From: Nostoc sp. CHAB 5824
Lineage (GTDB): Bacteria > Cyanobacteriota > Cyanobacteriia > Cyanobacteriales > Nostocaceae
NCBI RefSeq assembly: GCF_020829665.1
Contig: NZ_JAIVFT010000005.1
Coordinates: 220,807-284,806, forward strand
Length of the DNA: 64,000 nucleotides
Direction: 5' to 3'
This document shows, one piece after another, positions 1-10,357 of the stretch. The position numbers and the translations under genes are program-made. The notes below the pieces were generated by a model. It had not been told where the DNA came from. It saw nothing but the letters and a program-made list of their open reading frames with translations, and made no database searches. Position 1 is the first letter of the stretch; each line of letters begins with the position of its first letter.

Positions 1-200
1 ATATCGACTTTAGCCAGAATAGGCTACTAATTCTTTCTAGAGATTTTAACCTTAGTTCAATGTCTTAATAATCAGTTACAAAAAAATATCAGTCACTCAT
101 TTATCTCCCCTAGTTTTCCCCGATTAATTTCTAATGTTAAAAACATCAAATCAAGTTTGTAAATCACACTTACTAAATTACAGAACAAGGAGTAACTTGT

Positions 201-653
201 ATGCAAAGTTCAACCATACGTAAACCAACTATTCTTGCACCAGGAGAAGGTAATAAATTCTCAATTCTTGGCGCACAGTTCATAACAAAAGCAATCGGTG
301 AAGAGACAAATCAAGCTTGGACAATTTATGAAATTACAGATACAGAAGAAAATGGGCCGCCACTGCATACTCATCCTTGGGAAGAAGCGTTTTATGTTCT
401 AGAAGGAGAACTAGACATCCAAGTTGGTACAGAAACAATTTTGGCATCACCAGGCTTTTTCGTTAACATTCCTCACAATGCACCACATGCTTTCAAGATT
501 CGTTCTGCTACTGCTAAATTTCTGGTTTTAATTTCACCTAAAGGCGCGAAAAAGTTTTATGAAGAAATGGGTCAAGTAGCAGATAGTTCATCACTAAACA
601 TGGAGAAAGTCCAACCTATTTTGAACAAATATGGATTGCAGTTTCTTGTGTAA
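201..653 (+). CDS. Cupin-domain protein
   Basis: A 150-residue single-domain cupin. The first cupin motif is visible as H56-x-H58-x3-E62 ([18 protein letters not shown]) and the second as H96 in PHNAPHAF, so the usual three-His/one-Glu metal site is complete. No signal peptide is present, so it is cytosolic. The start is well supported by AAGGAGT eight bases upstream of the ATG. Small stand-alone cupins of this type include quercetin-dioxygenase-like enzymes and sugar-binding proteins; the substrate cannot be deduced. It is followed by a short stretch with no operon partner. Confidence 0.85.
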   Translation: MQSSTIRKPTILAPGEGNKFSILGAQFITKAIGEETNQAWTIYEITDTEENGPPLHTHPWEEAFYVLEGELDIQVGTETILASPGFFVNIPHNAPHAFKIRSATAKFLVLISPKGAKKFYEEMGQVADSSSLNMEKVQPILNKYGLQFLV

Positions 654-778
654 ATCTTTCGTTTGGATGCAGGACGCACATCTGTGCGCTCCTACTGGGA
701 ACGGCTATATATAAACATGCAGACTTCGCGTTGTAAATCGCTTTTGTTGGTAAATAAATCTATTTCTAGAAAAGTCCT

Positions 779-1339
779 ATGTACTCAATAACAAACAAGC
801 AACTCTATTCCATGCCAAAAGCTATCCGCCTTTTCGCTACTAGTGCCCTGAGTTTGGGCCTCACCGCTAGCCTTGTTTTTTACCCAAGCGCGAGTCAGGC
901 GGGTAAAAATGACGCTGGAGTGCCTGTTGAACTCCAAGGCGAGTGGCGGTACGGTCGAATCTCCTCTATCCAATACCAAGACAGCTATACAGGGCAGTCA
1001 GCTGCTCCGAACGGCTCTAGCGATCAATTTCAACTCGCATCTAACGGTAACTACAAGCGAAATAGGCTGCTTCAAATCAACACCTACAACTGTGCGTCTA
1101 ACCTATTCATAGAAGAAAAAGGCAAAGTTAAGATTGAGGCTCAACGCCTTACTTTCCAACCCAGTGACAGCACATCCAAAGGGCAAATCTGCAATAGCGG
1201 GCGCACCTACTCCAGCCGCAATACAGCAAAGCCTGAGACTTACGAGTGGTCGATTGAGACAAATGATTACGGGCAGCAAGTTCTGGTGCTTGCGACCTCT
1301 GATGGCAAGGGTCAAGCTCATTACGGACGACCTCAGTAA
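779..1339 (+). CDS. Secreted hypothetical protein
   Basis: A 186-residue protein of unknown function. A signal peptide is evident from the second methionine (residue 12): MPKAIRLF, then a hydrophobic stretch ending in SASQAGK, consistent with signal peptidase I cleavage after AQA/SQA. The mature part is rich in Ser, Gly, Asn and aromatic residues and has two cysteines (in NTYNCAS and GQICNSG) that could form a disulfide. The real start may be the ATG at 812; neither ATG has a clear ribosome-binding site. The fold resembles small periplasmic lipocalin-like proteins only in general character. No family is recognised. Confidence 0.7.
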   Translation: MYSITNKQLYSMPKAIRLFATSALSLGLTASLVFYPSASQAGKNDAGVPVELQGEWRYGRISSIQYQDSYTGQSAAPNGSSDQFQLASNGNYKRNRLLQINTYNCASNLFIEEKGKVKIEAQRLTFQPSDSTSKGQICNSGRTYSSRNTAKPETYEWSIETNDYGQQVLVLATSDGKGQAHYGRPQ

Positions 1340-1389
1340 GCTAATGAGCATTCAAATTGTATAGAACCCAATACTCTTAGGTTAAGCAT

Positions 1390-1450
1390 TTTTTTCCTTC
1401 CCTGCCTCCCCTGCTCCCCCCGCCTTTCCTCCCTCCCCTAGTTCTCCCCG
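1390..1450. repeat. C/T-rich dispersed repeat
   Basis: A pyrimidine tract built from CCCTGC, CTCCCC and CCTCCC units, of a kind common between cyanobacterial genes. Relatives of it lie inside the response-regulator gene (9281-9350) and, as the complement, inside the kinase gene (3060-3140). Confidence 0.6.
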
Positions 1451-1491
1451 ATTGTTTTCTAATCTACAAAATATCGAACTGAGGTTATTCT

Positions 1492-1974
1492 ATGATTCAC
1501 CATATTTCAATTGCTGTTAGAAACCCTAGCCACGTTGCTCAAGTTCTAGCGGAAATATTAAAAGCGCAAGCTGTTCCCTTCCCTCCTAACCCAGGAAGTT
1601 ATATGGTTATACCTTTTGATAAATACGGTACAGCCATTGAACTTTATCCTTTAGGCTCTCAAATTGAACCTGGTGAAAATGATGAAGAATGCGTATTTGT
1701 CCGTACTGCAATTACCTCTATGTATACAGATATTCATGCAGCTATTTCTGTACCCATTAGCCAGAAAGAAATTGAACAAATCGGTGTCCGTGAAGGTTGG
1801 CGTGTAGTGCGCTGTAACCGTGATTCTTTCTTTGATGTGATTGAGTTTTGGGTAGAAAACAGATTAATGATAGAACTGCTAACACCAGAAATGGCATCTC
1901 AGTATTTAAAGTTTGCCACTCAGCAAGAAAATCTGAAATATTTTTTGGCAGAACCAGCGTTAGCAACAAATTAA
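1492..1974 (+). CDS. Glyoxalase/VOC-like protein
   Basis: A 160-residue protein beginning MIHHISIAVRNPSHVAQVLAE, the characteristic first beta-strand and helix of vicinal-oxygen-chelate (glyoxalase/dioxygenase) domains. The conserved His4 and a Glu in GTAIELYP are at metal-ligand-like positions. The second half carries a related strand (DVIEFWVENRLMIELLTP). Substrate is unknown. GAGG precedes the ATG by seven bases. A C/T-rich dispersed repeat (1390-1450) lies just upstream, so a promoter is hard to define. Cytosolic; no operon partner. Confidence 0.65.
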   Translation: MIHHISIAVRNPSHVAQVLAEILKAQAVPFPPNPGSYMVIPFDKYGTAIELYPLGSQIEPGENDEECVFVRTAITSMYTDIHAAISVPISQKEIEQIGVREGWRVVRCNRDSFFDVIEFWVENRLMIELLTPEMASQYLKFATQQENLKYFLAEPALATN

Positions 1975-2111
1975 TCAACTTTAAATGTTTAATTTGTATG
2001 GGCTGTAACCATGCAAATTAAACGCTTACTTTTTACTATTTCTTAGTTTTTATTTGCCAAAAGCATTATAAAATTAGAATTGCGATCGCTAATTAAATCT
2101 AATTTGATTAA

Positions 2112-5100
2112 TTACGAATTCTCCTCTGTTAGACCGATAATTTCATCGAAGCAAAAGCTGCGGACTAAATTTGCCAATTTTTCTGCCAAAGTAGAATGAG
2201 TTTGTGGAATTTGCTCAATTAGTTGGAAAATCCTTTCAGCATCGACTTCAACGGCTGCCTGATTAAGTTCTGTTACCCATTGAGTAGGCATAACGGTAAT
2301 TGCAGAGCGAAGATCCAAGATGGAAAATCGAATATTCTCTAGGTTGTTGTCTGTTCTATCTTCACTGCTTTCTTCTGCACAGATATAACGCACCTGCAAA
2401 TATTCAGCTATCTTTTCAAAAATCACCTGTTCCCGGAATGGCTTACGAACCAAATCGTCGCAACCTGCGGCTAAGATACTTGCCTGTTGTTCTTCAAAAG
2501 CACTTGCGGTTAGGGCAATAATTACGGTGCGGAGATTTGTAATTGTATTTTTTTCCCTGGCTCTAATCTCTTTAGTTGCGTCGTAGCCGTTCATTACAGG
2601 CATCCGCATATCCATCCAAATTAGGTGAGGTTGCCAGGTTTGCCAAATAGCGATCGCTTCTTGTCCATTATTCGCAGCCTGGATTTCAAAACCAATGCTA
2701 CCAAGAAGTTGCACAATTAAATCGCGGTTTTCTTTGCGGTCATCCACTACGAGAACACGGTAAGATGGTTGGTCTGCTGCCAGCTTGAGTACGCGTCCCT
2801 TACTCAATTTTGGTGCAGCTTTAAAAGCTGCGGCTAAATTCACTTGGATGTCAAAACTAAAAGTAGAACCTTGCCCAAGGCTACTCGTCAAGTGAATATC
2901 ACCCCCCAGTAACCGCACAAATTGACGGCTGATAGTCAATCCTAATCCAGTTCCCTCCTTGGTTTGGATACCGCTTGTTGTCTGGACAAAAGGCTGAAAT
3001 AGGTTATTCATTTCTTCTGGTGCTATCCCCCGTCCAGTGTCTTCGACTTCAAAGTGTAGGAAGTGGGGAATGGGGAGAAGTAAGGGAGAAATTTGTTGAA
3101 TAATTCTTCCTTGTCCCCCTTGTTCCGACTCCCCGCTCCCTAAGCTCACTCGCAACGTTACTCCCCCTGTTTGAGTAAACTTGACGGCGTTACCCAAAAG
3201 GTTAATGAGAACTTGGCGAAGTTTCCCCTCGTCTGTCTGGATGTAACGGGGGAGATTGGGGGCCATTTCAAATCTAAGGAACAATTGCTTTGCTTGTGTC
3301 CGCACTTGGAACATTTCTTGTAATGTTTGCAATAGCAGATAAAGGTCGAAGTCTTCAGGGTTGAAAATAATTTGTCCAGCCTCAATTTTGGACATTTCCA
3401 GGACATCATTAATTAGGTTGAGCAAGTGTTCTCCACTACGGTTAATGGTAGCTAGAGATTCACGCTGGTTTGAGTTGAGGCTAGTGTCTCGTTCCATTAA
3501 CTGAGAAAAGCCCAGAATCGCATTTAGAGGCGTGCGGAGTTCGTGACTCATGTTAGCCAGGAAAGCACTTTTGGCTCGGTTGGCAGTTTCGGCAGCTTCT
3601 TTGGCAATTCTCAGCGCTTCTTCTGCTTGATGCCTAGCTCGACCGATCGCTATTATTTCACCTACCAGTTTCAGTAGATTAATATCTTCTTGGTTCCAGG
3701 TTTTCGTATAGTTAATAGTATCTGCGGCAATAAACCCAACGACTTTACCAGAATGAACCATTGGGACACCGAGTGCAGATTTAATTGACTGACTTTCAAA
3801 GAATTCTTTCTCAGGAGCATCAAGCGGCAAATCAGCGATGCATGGCAAAATAGAATTCTCACCCACAAGCATTGGTGCAAGTAGGGGAAACACTTCTAGA
3901 TTGCCCTTTCTGGCATTGCCGATTAATGGTTGAATATTAGCAGCACACCATTCATTAACTAAGTAGACTTCGTGTGGATCATAAGATAACTCAAAAATCG
4001 CGCACCGTTGAGCATTCATGAATTGAGCGATCGCCTGGAGTGTAAAATCAATTGCTGTTTGTAAATCTTGGTCAATGAAATGGCGGGAAATACTGCTGAG
4101 TATACTTTCTAGTTGGGCGCGACGTTGTAAGGCTTCTTCTGCTTTTTTGCGATCGCTAATATCACGAGCTACACCCACAATCTGGAAGTTACCCTGAGCA
4201 TCTTGTGTGCGGACTGCATTAGAAGTTAGCCAAACCCAGCCCCGACTGCGATGTTTGGCGCGGTACTCAGTACCGGAAATTCCCTCACCTGTTGCGAGGA
4301 TAGTTTGGGCTACTTCTTGACATTTTGGCACATCATCGGGATGAGTAAAGAATGCCAAGGAATTGCCCTCCATTTCGCTGGGGGCAAATCCGGTAGTATT
4401 CAAAATATTAGGAGAAATATAGTTGAAAACCCCATCAGGATTGATGACAAATAGCACATCATTGACTTTTTCAACGATAGTGCGAAACTTTAACTCGCTT
4501 TGCTGTAGGGCTGCTTCTGCTTGTTTTCGTTCCAATTCGGCACCGGCACGGGCAGCAAAGATTTTGACAATCAGTTCTCGTCCCGGATCGTGCTTCATTG
4601 GTTTGACATCTATCACTGCTAGATGTCCGATGATTTCGCCAGATGAACTAGTTAGAGGAACGCCAAAAAAACTCTCGGCGTTCATCCTCACTAAATCTGC
4701 ATTTTCCGGGAAAGCGGCTTGCACTCCTTGGGGGTAGTGACACAGGTTGCCTTCCAAGGTATGTTCACAAGGAGTACCGTGCAAATCATACTCTAAGTTC
4801 TCGTTAATAGTCCCACAACACCAAAATGCCAAAGTGCGGACTTTAGTTTTCGGCTCATCACCAAACTCAGTGACTAGGGCATATTGAACTTGCAATACTT
4901 CAGCCAGGTAACGAACGCAAGAATTGAAAAATTCATCACCTGTTTTAGCTGCTGTGCCCTCAACAATTAAGCGTAAAGCTTGTTCTTGCTGTTTGCGATC
5001 GCTAATATCTGTAAAAACAGAATCCAAACAGAATTCTTCCGCGTTGAGACGGAGTGACAACAGTACCCAAACAACAGATCCATCCAAGCGTCGCAGTGCT

Positions 5101-7667
5101 ACTTCAAAATTACGAACTTCACCGTTCTCTTCTAACTCTGCTAACATCTGCACGCGATCGTCTGGATTAACATATAAGTCAGTTGTGAAATACTTGCCAA
5201 TTAAGTCAGCAGCAGAGGTAAAACCTAATATCTCAGCACCACGTTGATTAGCATCAATAATCAATCCATCTTTTTGGCAGGTGCGGAAAATCCCTACTTG
5301 GGAATTTTCAAAGATGTTGCGGTACTTCATTTCACTACGACGCAAGGCTTCTTCTGCTTGCTTGCGTTCTGTGATATCGCGTCCCACACCGGCGATCGCA
5401 ATTTCACCACTGGGAGTATTGATTGTTGAAGTGTTAAAGTTGAACCATCGCCAGCTACCATCTTTGTGTCGCAATCGCACCTCAATATCAGTCAGCTTTT
5501 CGCCAGTTATAGCTCTTTGTAAGGCGGCGACGCTAATTGCTAAATCTTCAGGTTTGGTAAACTCCACCACAGAATGACCTTCAATTTCTTCTAAGCTGTA
5601 ACCCATAATTGCAGTCACATTCGGCGAGTGATAAGTAAAAATTCCCTCTAGCGAAAGGACAAATATCAGATCATTGGCATTTTCGACAATGCTACGGAAT
5701 TTTAACTCACTTTCTTGGAGGGCTGCTTGGGCGCGTTTGCGTTCTGTGGCATCAGTGCCTACTGAAAGAATTTCGATTAAGTTTCCTTGTTCATCTAAAA
5801 TGGGTTTATTTGCCCAGACTATCCAGACGCGATCGCCATTTTTGCACAGGTTCTCGTTTTCGTTAAATAGATAGTCCTCTGGGTGCTGACAAATATCAAC
5901 CATTAATGTTTCTAAATCGCGCCCGGAAGTTTCGGTTTCTGGAACAATTGTGCCGATGACATTACGCCCGATAATTTCATCTAAATCGAAACCAAAAATC
6001 CTTTGACCGTAATCATTTAAAAATATGATGTTACCGTTACCATCCCAACGCAGAATGATGCAGTTGGCTGTTTGCACCAAATCCCGATATTGGACTTCAC
6101 TTTGTCGCAAGGCTTCCTCAGTGCGTTTGCGAGCAGTAATATCGCGCACTACCGCTAAAACGTGTGGTTTACCGTTGTAAATGCAAGTAGTTCCTTTAAC
6201 TTCCACATCTATCAAAGTGCCATCTTTGCAGATATCAACTGCTGGCCCATAAAATTGCTCGCCAGATCGTGTTTTTTTTAGAAACTCTAAAAAAACAGAA
6301 CGTGAGTCTGGGTGAATATAGGCAGATGGATGCAAAGTGAGAAATTCTTCATAAGAATAACCGTGCATCTGACAAGCCGCAGGATTAACTTCCGTGACTT
6401 TTTCAGTTTCTATCTCAGTAATAAATAGTCCATCATTGATAGCTTCAAAGATACTACGGTATTGCAACTCACTTTGTCGTAGTGCTTCTTCTGCCCTTTG
6501 GCGTTGCGTGATGTCGCGGAAGCTCCATACTCTACCAACAATCTTTTCCCCAATGCGCTGAGGACAGGAGTATCGCTCAAATACTCTGCCATCTTGCAGT
6601 TCTAACCAGTCGTAACTAACTACTTCCGGGTGTGAGTATAATTCTCGGACTCGTTGCAAAAACACATCGGGGTCTTTTAGCTGGTTTGCCAGATACGCTA
6701 GCCGCTGAGGATGATCTGGTTCTGTCAAAAGTTCTAATGGAATTGACCACATTTCTAAGAACTTTTGGTTGTAACTAGTGATATTACTTAAGCTATCGAC
6801 TACTAAGATACCATCTTGAATCGATTCAAAGATAGCGCTTAACAGAGACAAAGAGCTTTCTAAAGCTACTTGAGTTTGTTTGCGTTCGCTCAAATCCCGT
6901 CCTAAAACCACCAGAGCCTTGCGTCTACCATCCTGGTGAAATAGGGGGGCTTTAATCATATCTACACTGCTCACTGTCCCATCAGGTCGGGGTATAACTT
7001 CTTCTACCCGATGCACACATCCTAACTGCCAAGCTTGTTCATCTGTTTTGTCGCAGTTGAGCAGAGCATCGTGATAAAAATTGCTAAATTTTGCTAGTTC
7101 TGAGTCTGTTTTACCTTGATAATCAACGCCTTGTAGCTGTAAAAATTCTAGGTTAGCCTGGTTTGACAGTAACCATTTTCCCTCGCCGTCTTTTAAACAG
7201 ATAATATCGGGTGTAGCGTTAATTAATGTCTGCAACCGCTCCTCAATCTCTTGTAAGGATTCTTGAGTTTGTTTCGCTAGCGTGATATCTCGAATCACCA
7301 GTATTGCACATTGATCGTTAGTCAGACCGCTACAGCTACCAGAAATTTGTAGTGTTAAAGTCTGCTCACCCTGCTGGAACTGATAATTTGCTGTTTTGTA
7401 CTTCCCATTGAGTATCTGCACATCAGGATAGCAGGGTAAAGCAACTGGTTGTCCTGCTTGTGCTAGGGGTAGCAAGTCAGTTAACTTTGTGCCGCAGACA
7501 TTGGCGTGGGGTTGGTTTACCAGAGATTCAAAATGAGAATTGCACCATTGAATGCATCGGTCTTCTCCTACCCAGACTACAGCATCAGCGATCGCACCTA
7601 ATGTTACTTCCATTTTGGTGAGGGTAGCTTGCAATTGCTTCACCTGCTCTAGCTGTTTAGCGCTCAT
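2112..7667 (-). CDS. Hybrid histidine kinase, 8 PAS, 2 GAF, REC
   Basis: A 1851-residue soluble sensor kinase with no membrane segment. In order: seven PAS domains, each closed by an RDIT-x-K/R-x3-EEAL-like linker, a GAF domain (about 900-1045), an eighth PAS, a second GAF (about 1190-1350), HisKA, HATPase_c and a receiver. The phospho-acceptor is H1375 (FLANMSHELRTPLNAILGF) and the receiver aspartate is D1686 (WMDMRMPVMNG). The start used is the ATG at 7667, which overlaps the stop of the upstream regulator as TGATG and has AAGGAG six bases away; a TTG six bases earlier is possible. The pair should form a phosphorelay. The signals sensed are unknown. A low-complexity insertion sits inside the ATPase domain, between VTLRVSLGS and FEVEDTGRG. 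Confidence 0.93.
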   Translation of the reverse strand: MSAKQLEQVKQLQATLTKMEVTLGAIADAVVWVGEDRCIQWCNSHFESLVNQPHANVCGTKLTDLLPLAQAGQPVALPCYPDVQILNGKYKTANYQFQQGEQTLTLQISGSCSGLTNDQCAILVIRDITLAKQTQESLQEIEERLQTLINATPDIICLKDGEGKWLLSNQANLEFLQLQGVDYQGKTDSELAKFSNFYHDALLNCDKTDEQAWQLGCVHRVEEVIPRPDGTVSSVDMIKAPLFHQDGRRKALVVLGRDLSERKQTQVALESSLSLLSAIFESIQDGILVVDSLSNITSYNQKFLEMWSIPLELLTEPDHPQRLAYLANQLKDPDVFLQRVRELYSHPEVVSYDWLELQDGRVFERYSCPQRIGEKIVGRVWSFRDITQRQRAEEALRQSELQYRSIFEAINDGLFITEIETEKVTEVNPAACQMHGYSYEEFLTLHPSAYIHPDSRSVFLEFLKKTRSGEQFYGPAVDICKDGTLIDVEVKGTTCIYNGKPHVLAVVRDITARKRTEEALRQSEVQYRDLVQTANCIILRWDGNGNIIFLNDYGQRIFGFDLDEIIGRNVIGTIVPETETSGRDLETLMVDICQHPEDYLFNENENLCKNGDRVWIVWANKPILDEQGNLIEILSVGTDATERKRAQAALQESELKFRSIVENANDLIFVLSLEGIFTYHSPNVTAIMGYSLEEIEGHSVVEFTKPEDLAISVAALQRAITGEKLTDIEVRLRHKDGSWRWFNFNTSTINTPSGEIAIAGVGRDITERKQAEEALRRSEMKYRNIFENSQVGIFRTCQKDGLIIDANQRGAEILGFTSAADLIGKYFTTDLYVNPDDRVQMLAELEENGEVRNFEVALRRLDGSVVWVLLSLRLNAEEFCLDSVFTDISDRKQQEQALRLIVEGTAAKTGDEFFNSCVRYLAEVLQVQYALVTEFGDEPKTKVRTLAFWCCGTINENLEYDLHGTPCEHTLEGNLCHYPQGVQAAFPENADLVRMNAESFFGVPLTSSSGEIIGHLAVIDVKPMKHDPGRELIVKIFAARAGAELERKQAEAALQQSELKFRTIVEKVNDVLFVINPDGVFNYISPNILNTTGFAPSEMEGNSLAFFTHPDDVPKCQEVAQTILATGEGISGTEYRAKHRSRGWVWLTSNAVRTQDAQGNFQIVGVARDISDRKKAEEALQRRAQLESILSSISRHFIDQDLQTAIDFTLQAIAQFMNAQRCAIFELSYDPHEVYLVNEWCAANIQPLIGNARKGNLEVFPLLAPMLVGENSILPCIADLPLDAPEKEFFESQSIKSALGVPMVHSGKVVGFIAADTINYTKTWNQEDINLLKLVGEIIAIGRARHQAEEALRIAKEAAETANRAKSAFLANMSHELRTPLNAILGFSQLMERDTSLNSNQRESLATINRSGEHLLNLINDVLEMSKIEAGQIIFNPEDFDLYLLLQTLQEMFQVRTQAKQLFLRFEMAPNLPRYIQTDEGKLRQVLINLLGNAVKFTQTGGVTLRVSLGSGESEQGGQGRIIQQISPLLLPIPHFLHFEVEDTGRGIAPEEMNNLFQPFVQTTSGIQTKEGTGLGLTISRQFVRLLGGDIHLTSSLGQGSTFSFDIQVNLAAAFKAAPKLSKGRVLKLAADQPSYRVLVVDDRKENRDLIVQLLGSIGFEIQAANNGQEAIAIWQTWQPHLIWMDMRMPVMNGYDATKEIRAREKNTITNLRTVIIALTASAFEEQQASILAAGCDDLVRKPFREQVIFEKIAEYLQVRYICAEESSEDRTDNNLENIRFSILDLRSAITVMPTQWVTELNQAAVEVDAERIFQLIEQIPQTHSTLAEKLANLVRSFCFDEIIGLTEENS

Positions 7668-10012
7668 CAGCAACTCCTTGATGCCTCATGAATGGTACTA
7701 GCAAATCTGAGTAGAGATTGGAACGTTAGCCCATCACTAGGGTATTCAGCTACAGCAAAATTACATATTACCTGAAAGCGATCGCCATCAAAGGCTGTGA
7801 ATATTTGCTGGCGGAGAGTAGTTAAAATCTCACTGAAGCGATGGTTCACTTCTATTTTTGTTAGCCCAGAAATTCCCACGACAAATTCTCCGTTACCCCA
7901 ATAACCAAGCACTTCACCACTGCAAAATTCCGATTGGAATAAACGACTCCATCTTTGTAATACTTGGTTCCCAGCTTCATGACCATACTTGATATTCATT
8001 TGACGTAAATCAGTCACACTCAAAATTACCAAGCAGACAGATTGCTGATTTTTCTCGGCTTGAGCAATCAGATGCTGCAAGTCACGGCTAGACTGAAATT
8101 GATTTGCTAGTCCAGTGAGGGGATCTTTAGTAGAAAGCGACTGAAGTAAACGGCTGCGTTCTAAACGATGGGTAATGCGTGCCAACAATTCTGCCCCAAC
8201 AACAGGTTTAACCACATAATCATCTCCTCCAACAGTAAACACCTGCTGCACAGTTTCCATCTCCCGATGAGCAGTCAAAAATACAATCGGTAATTCCTGC
8301 CATTGGGGATCGGTACGAACTGCTCGGCAAAGCTCAATACCACTTATTTGCGGCATCTCTACATCTAAAATCAACAAATCCGGTGTAGTCGATTGCAGTA
8401 CCTCCCAGAACCGTAGCGGATTCTGCAATCCTGTCAGCCTCATACCCCAAGGTTCTAACATTGGGCGCAGTGCTGCTAAAATCAGCGGATCGTCATCTAC
8501 CGCTAAAACATTTACCCGTAAAGAACGGGTACGCTGTAATAGTTGAGATGAAACATCCCAAACTTGAGTAGCTGTTACAGGCTTGACCAGAAAACCCCGC
8601 GCCCCGTACTGAGCTAAAGTCACACGTTCTACTAAGTCATCAGTCGCAGCCAGCACCAGAACGGGTACAGGTGGTGTGCGCGTTGCCAATTCCGACAGCA
8701 GTGCCAAACTTTCTTTACGCCACCCCACATCTACATTTAGCACTACTAAATCTGGTGATGTGGTTTGCAGTAAGTTTTTTGCATCCTCTAAGTTGGTGAT
8801 TTGCTGCCAGTATATTCCTCTGGACTCAACCAGTTGTTGCAACTGAGAACCTAGTTGCAAATTGGAGTCAATTAATAACAATCGGGTACTAATTTCTTCT
8901 CCCATCAAAGTGGAAGTTTGGTTATCTACCTTTTGCCCCATCAGGTTTATTAAGTTACCCAAATCTTCGATTAGCGTCAGTAAGTGCCGCTTTTGGGCTG
9001 GGGAAAAGTCGCCATCTTTGCCTAAAATCTGTTCAATTTCCCGCGCGATCTGAGTACCATTGTCTTGTTCAAACATTCCCAAGACACCAGCTAATTTGTG
9101 CGCCTCTCGTTCTGCGGATTGCTGTAACTCCTTAGTCAGCGTTTTACTAGATACTGCTGCTGCTAATTGTTGCAGTACCGTCACCCGTTGCACCATCAGC
9201 CCCTGATATTGCTTCCACAAGCCACCCATCGCCTGGTTAAACTGCTGTTCAACATTAGGATCAGGGGTATATTTTTCTTTCCCCCCCTGCTCCCCCTGCC
9301 TCTCCTGCCTGCCCTGCTCCCTGCTCCCTGCTCCCCCTCCTCTCCCAAGGTTGAGCCGATATCCCAAACCATAAACGTTTTCAATCCAGTCTACTGCTCC
9401 GGCTGCTTTCAACTTTTGTCGTAAGTATTTGATATGTGATTTTACAGTCTCTTCCTGCGGTGGATCGTCAAAAGTCCATAGATGCTCAATGATATCCCCC
9501 CGGCTAAAAACACGCGATGGATTCCGGAGAAATAGCTCCAGCAGACTGTATTCTTTAGCTGTTAATTCCAGCAGTTTGTTGTCATAAGTAACCTCGCAAC
9601 TACTAGGATCTAGCCTCAGTGCGCCTACTTCCAGTACTGGGGTACAGGGGCGATCGCCTCGACGTAGCAGCGCCCGTATCCGTGCTTGCAGTTCCTCTAA
9701 ATCTAAAGGCTTGATCAGATAATCGTCTGCACCTGCATCAAGCCCCTGAATCCGCTCTCTATTACCATCTTTCGCGGTCATCAGCAGAATAGGAGTGAAA
9801 CAGCCACTAGAACGCAATCGCTGACATAATGTAATACCATCCAGTTTCGGCAGTCCTACATCTATGAGGAGCAGGTCGTAGTTCGTACTTTGCGTATATT
9901 CCCAACCCATTTGTCCATCTTGTACTACATCAACAACATAGTGTTGTTTACTAAGAGACTTCAACAGGACACTTGCTAAAATCTCTTCATCTTCAATTAG
10001 CAAGATTCTCAT
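7667..10012 (-). CDS. OmpR-type regulator with Hpt, 3 REC, degenerate GGDEF
   Basis: A 781-residue response regulator. In order: a receiver with D51 (LLLIDVGLPKLDG), an OmpR/PhoB winged helix (about 127-222, YGLGYRLN end), a low-complexity linker, an Hpt-like helical domain with the candidate histidine in EAHKLAG, a second receiver whose acceptor aspartate is replaced by Asn (LVVLNVD), a third receiver with an intact Asp (LLILDVEMPQISG), and a C-terminal GGDEF-like domain in which the signature reads GNGEF. The last domain is therefore unlikely to make cyclic di-GMP. Presence of Hpt suggests it passes phosphate from the adjacent hybrid kinase. Start: ATG at 10012, preceded directly by GTG. 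Confidence 0.92.
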   Translation of the reverse strand: MRILLIEDEEILASVLLKSLSKQHYVVDVVQDGQMGWEYTQSTNYDLLLIDVGLPKLDGITLCQRLRSSGCFTPILLMTAKDGNRERIQGLDAGADDYLIKPLDLEELQARIRALLRRGDRPCTPVLEVGALRLDPSSCEVTYDNKLLELTAKEYSLLELFLRNPSRVFSRGDIIEHLWTFDDPPQEETVKSHIKYLRQKLKAAGAVDWIENVYGLGYRLNLGRGGGAGSREQGRQERQGEQGGKEKYTPDPNVEQQFNQAMGGLWKQYQGLMVQRVTVLQQLAAAVSSKTLTKELQQSAEREAHKLAGVLGMFEQDNGTQIAREIEQILGKDGDFSPAQKRHLLTLIEDLGNLINLMGQKVDNQTSTLMGEEISTRLLLIDSNLQLGSQLQQLVESRGIYWQQITNLEDAKNLLQTTSPDLVVLNVDVGWRKESLALLSELATRTPPVPVLVLAATDDLVERVTLAQYGARGFLVKPVTATQVWDVSSQLLQRTRSLRVNVLAVDDDPLILAALRPMLEPWGMRLTGLQNPLRFWEVLQSTTPDLLILDVEMPQISGIELCRAVRTDPQWQELPIVFLTAHREMETVQQVFTVGGDDYVVKPVVGAELLARITHRLERSRLLQSLSTKDPLTGLANQFQSSRDLQHLIAQAEKNQQSVCLVILSVTDLRQMNIKYGHEAGNQVLQRWSRLFQSEFCSGEVLGYWGNGEFVVGISGLTKIEVNHRFSEILTTLRQQIFTAFDGDRFQVICNFAVAEYPSDGLTFQSLLRFASTIHEASRSC
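9281..9350. repeat. C/T-rich repeat translated as linker
   Basis: A run of CCTGCTCCC-type units read in frame as a Gly/Arg/Glu/Gln-rich linker (GGGAGSREQGRQERQG) between the winged helix and Hpt domain of the regulator. It looks like an intergenic-type dispersed repeat that settled in a tolerant linker. Confidence 0.6.
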
Positions 10013-10106
10013 CACACCCGTCCAAAATATAATTTGCTACTTTACCCCAAAAAAATAGTACAGTAGGTAACTAATTTTCTACAAGCAAAAAATATAATCT
10101 ATAGCA

Positions 10107-10120
10107 ATTTACATGTAAAT
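10107..10120. promoter_or_regulatory. 14-bp palindrome in divergent promoter region
   Basis: ATTTACATGTAAAT is a perfect palindrome in the 340-base gap between the minus-strand regulator gene and the plus-strand YbjN-like gene. It could be an operator for either. No other clear signal, gene or repeat was found in this gap (10013-10357). Confidence 0.3.
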
Positions 10121-10357
10121 GAAGTACATCTTTATAAATGCTTCAGAAATTGCCTCCACAAATCAATAAGCAACTGTCCTGTCTATAAAAATGGTGTGCC
10201 ACAGTTACGTGAAATACACTGGAAATAGGCTTTGCGATCGTAGCCCACACTTTGGACATTTAGAAAGTAAACGCAAAAGGAAGCTCAAGCTAATTGCGTC
10301 CACAAGTTATAAAGTATGTGTAGATAAGACAGCAAGTATGTTGAGGAAAAAATCTTT

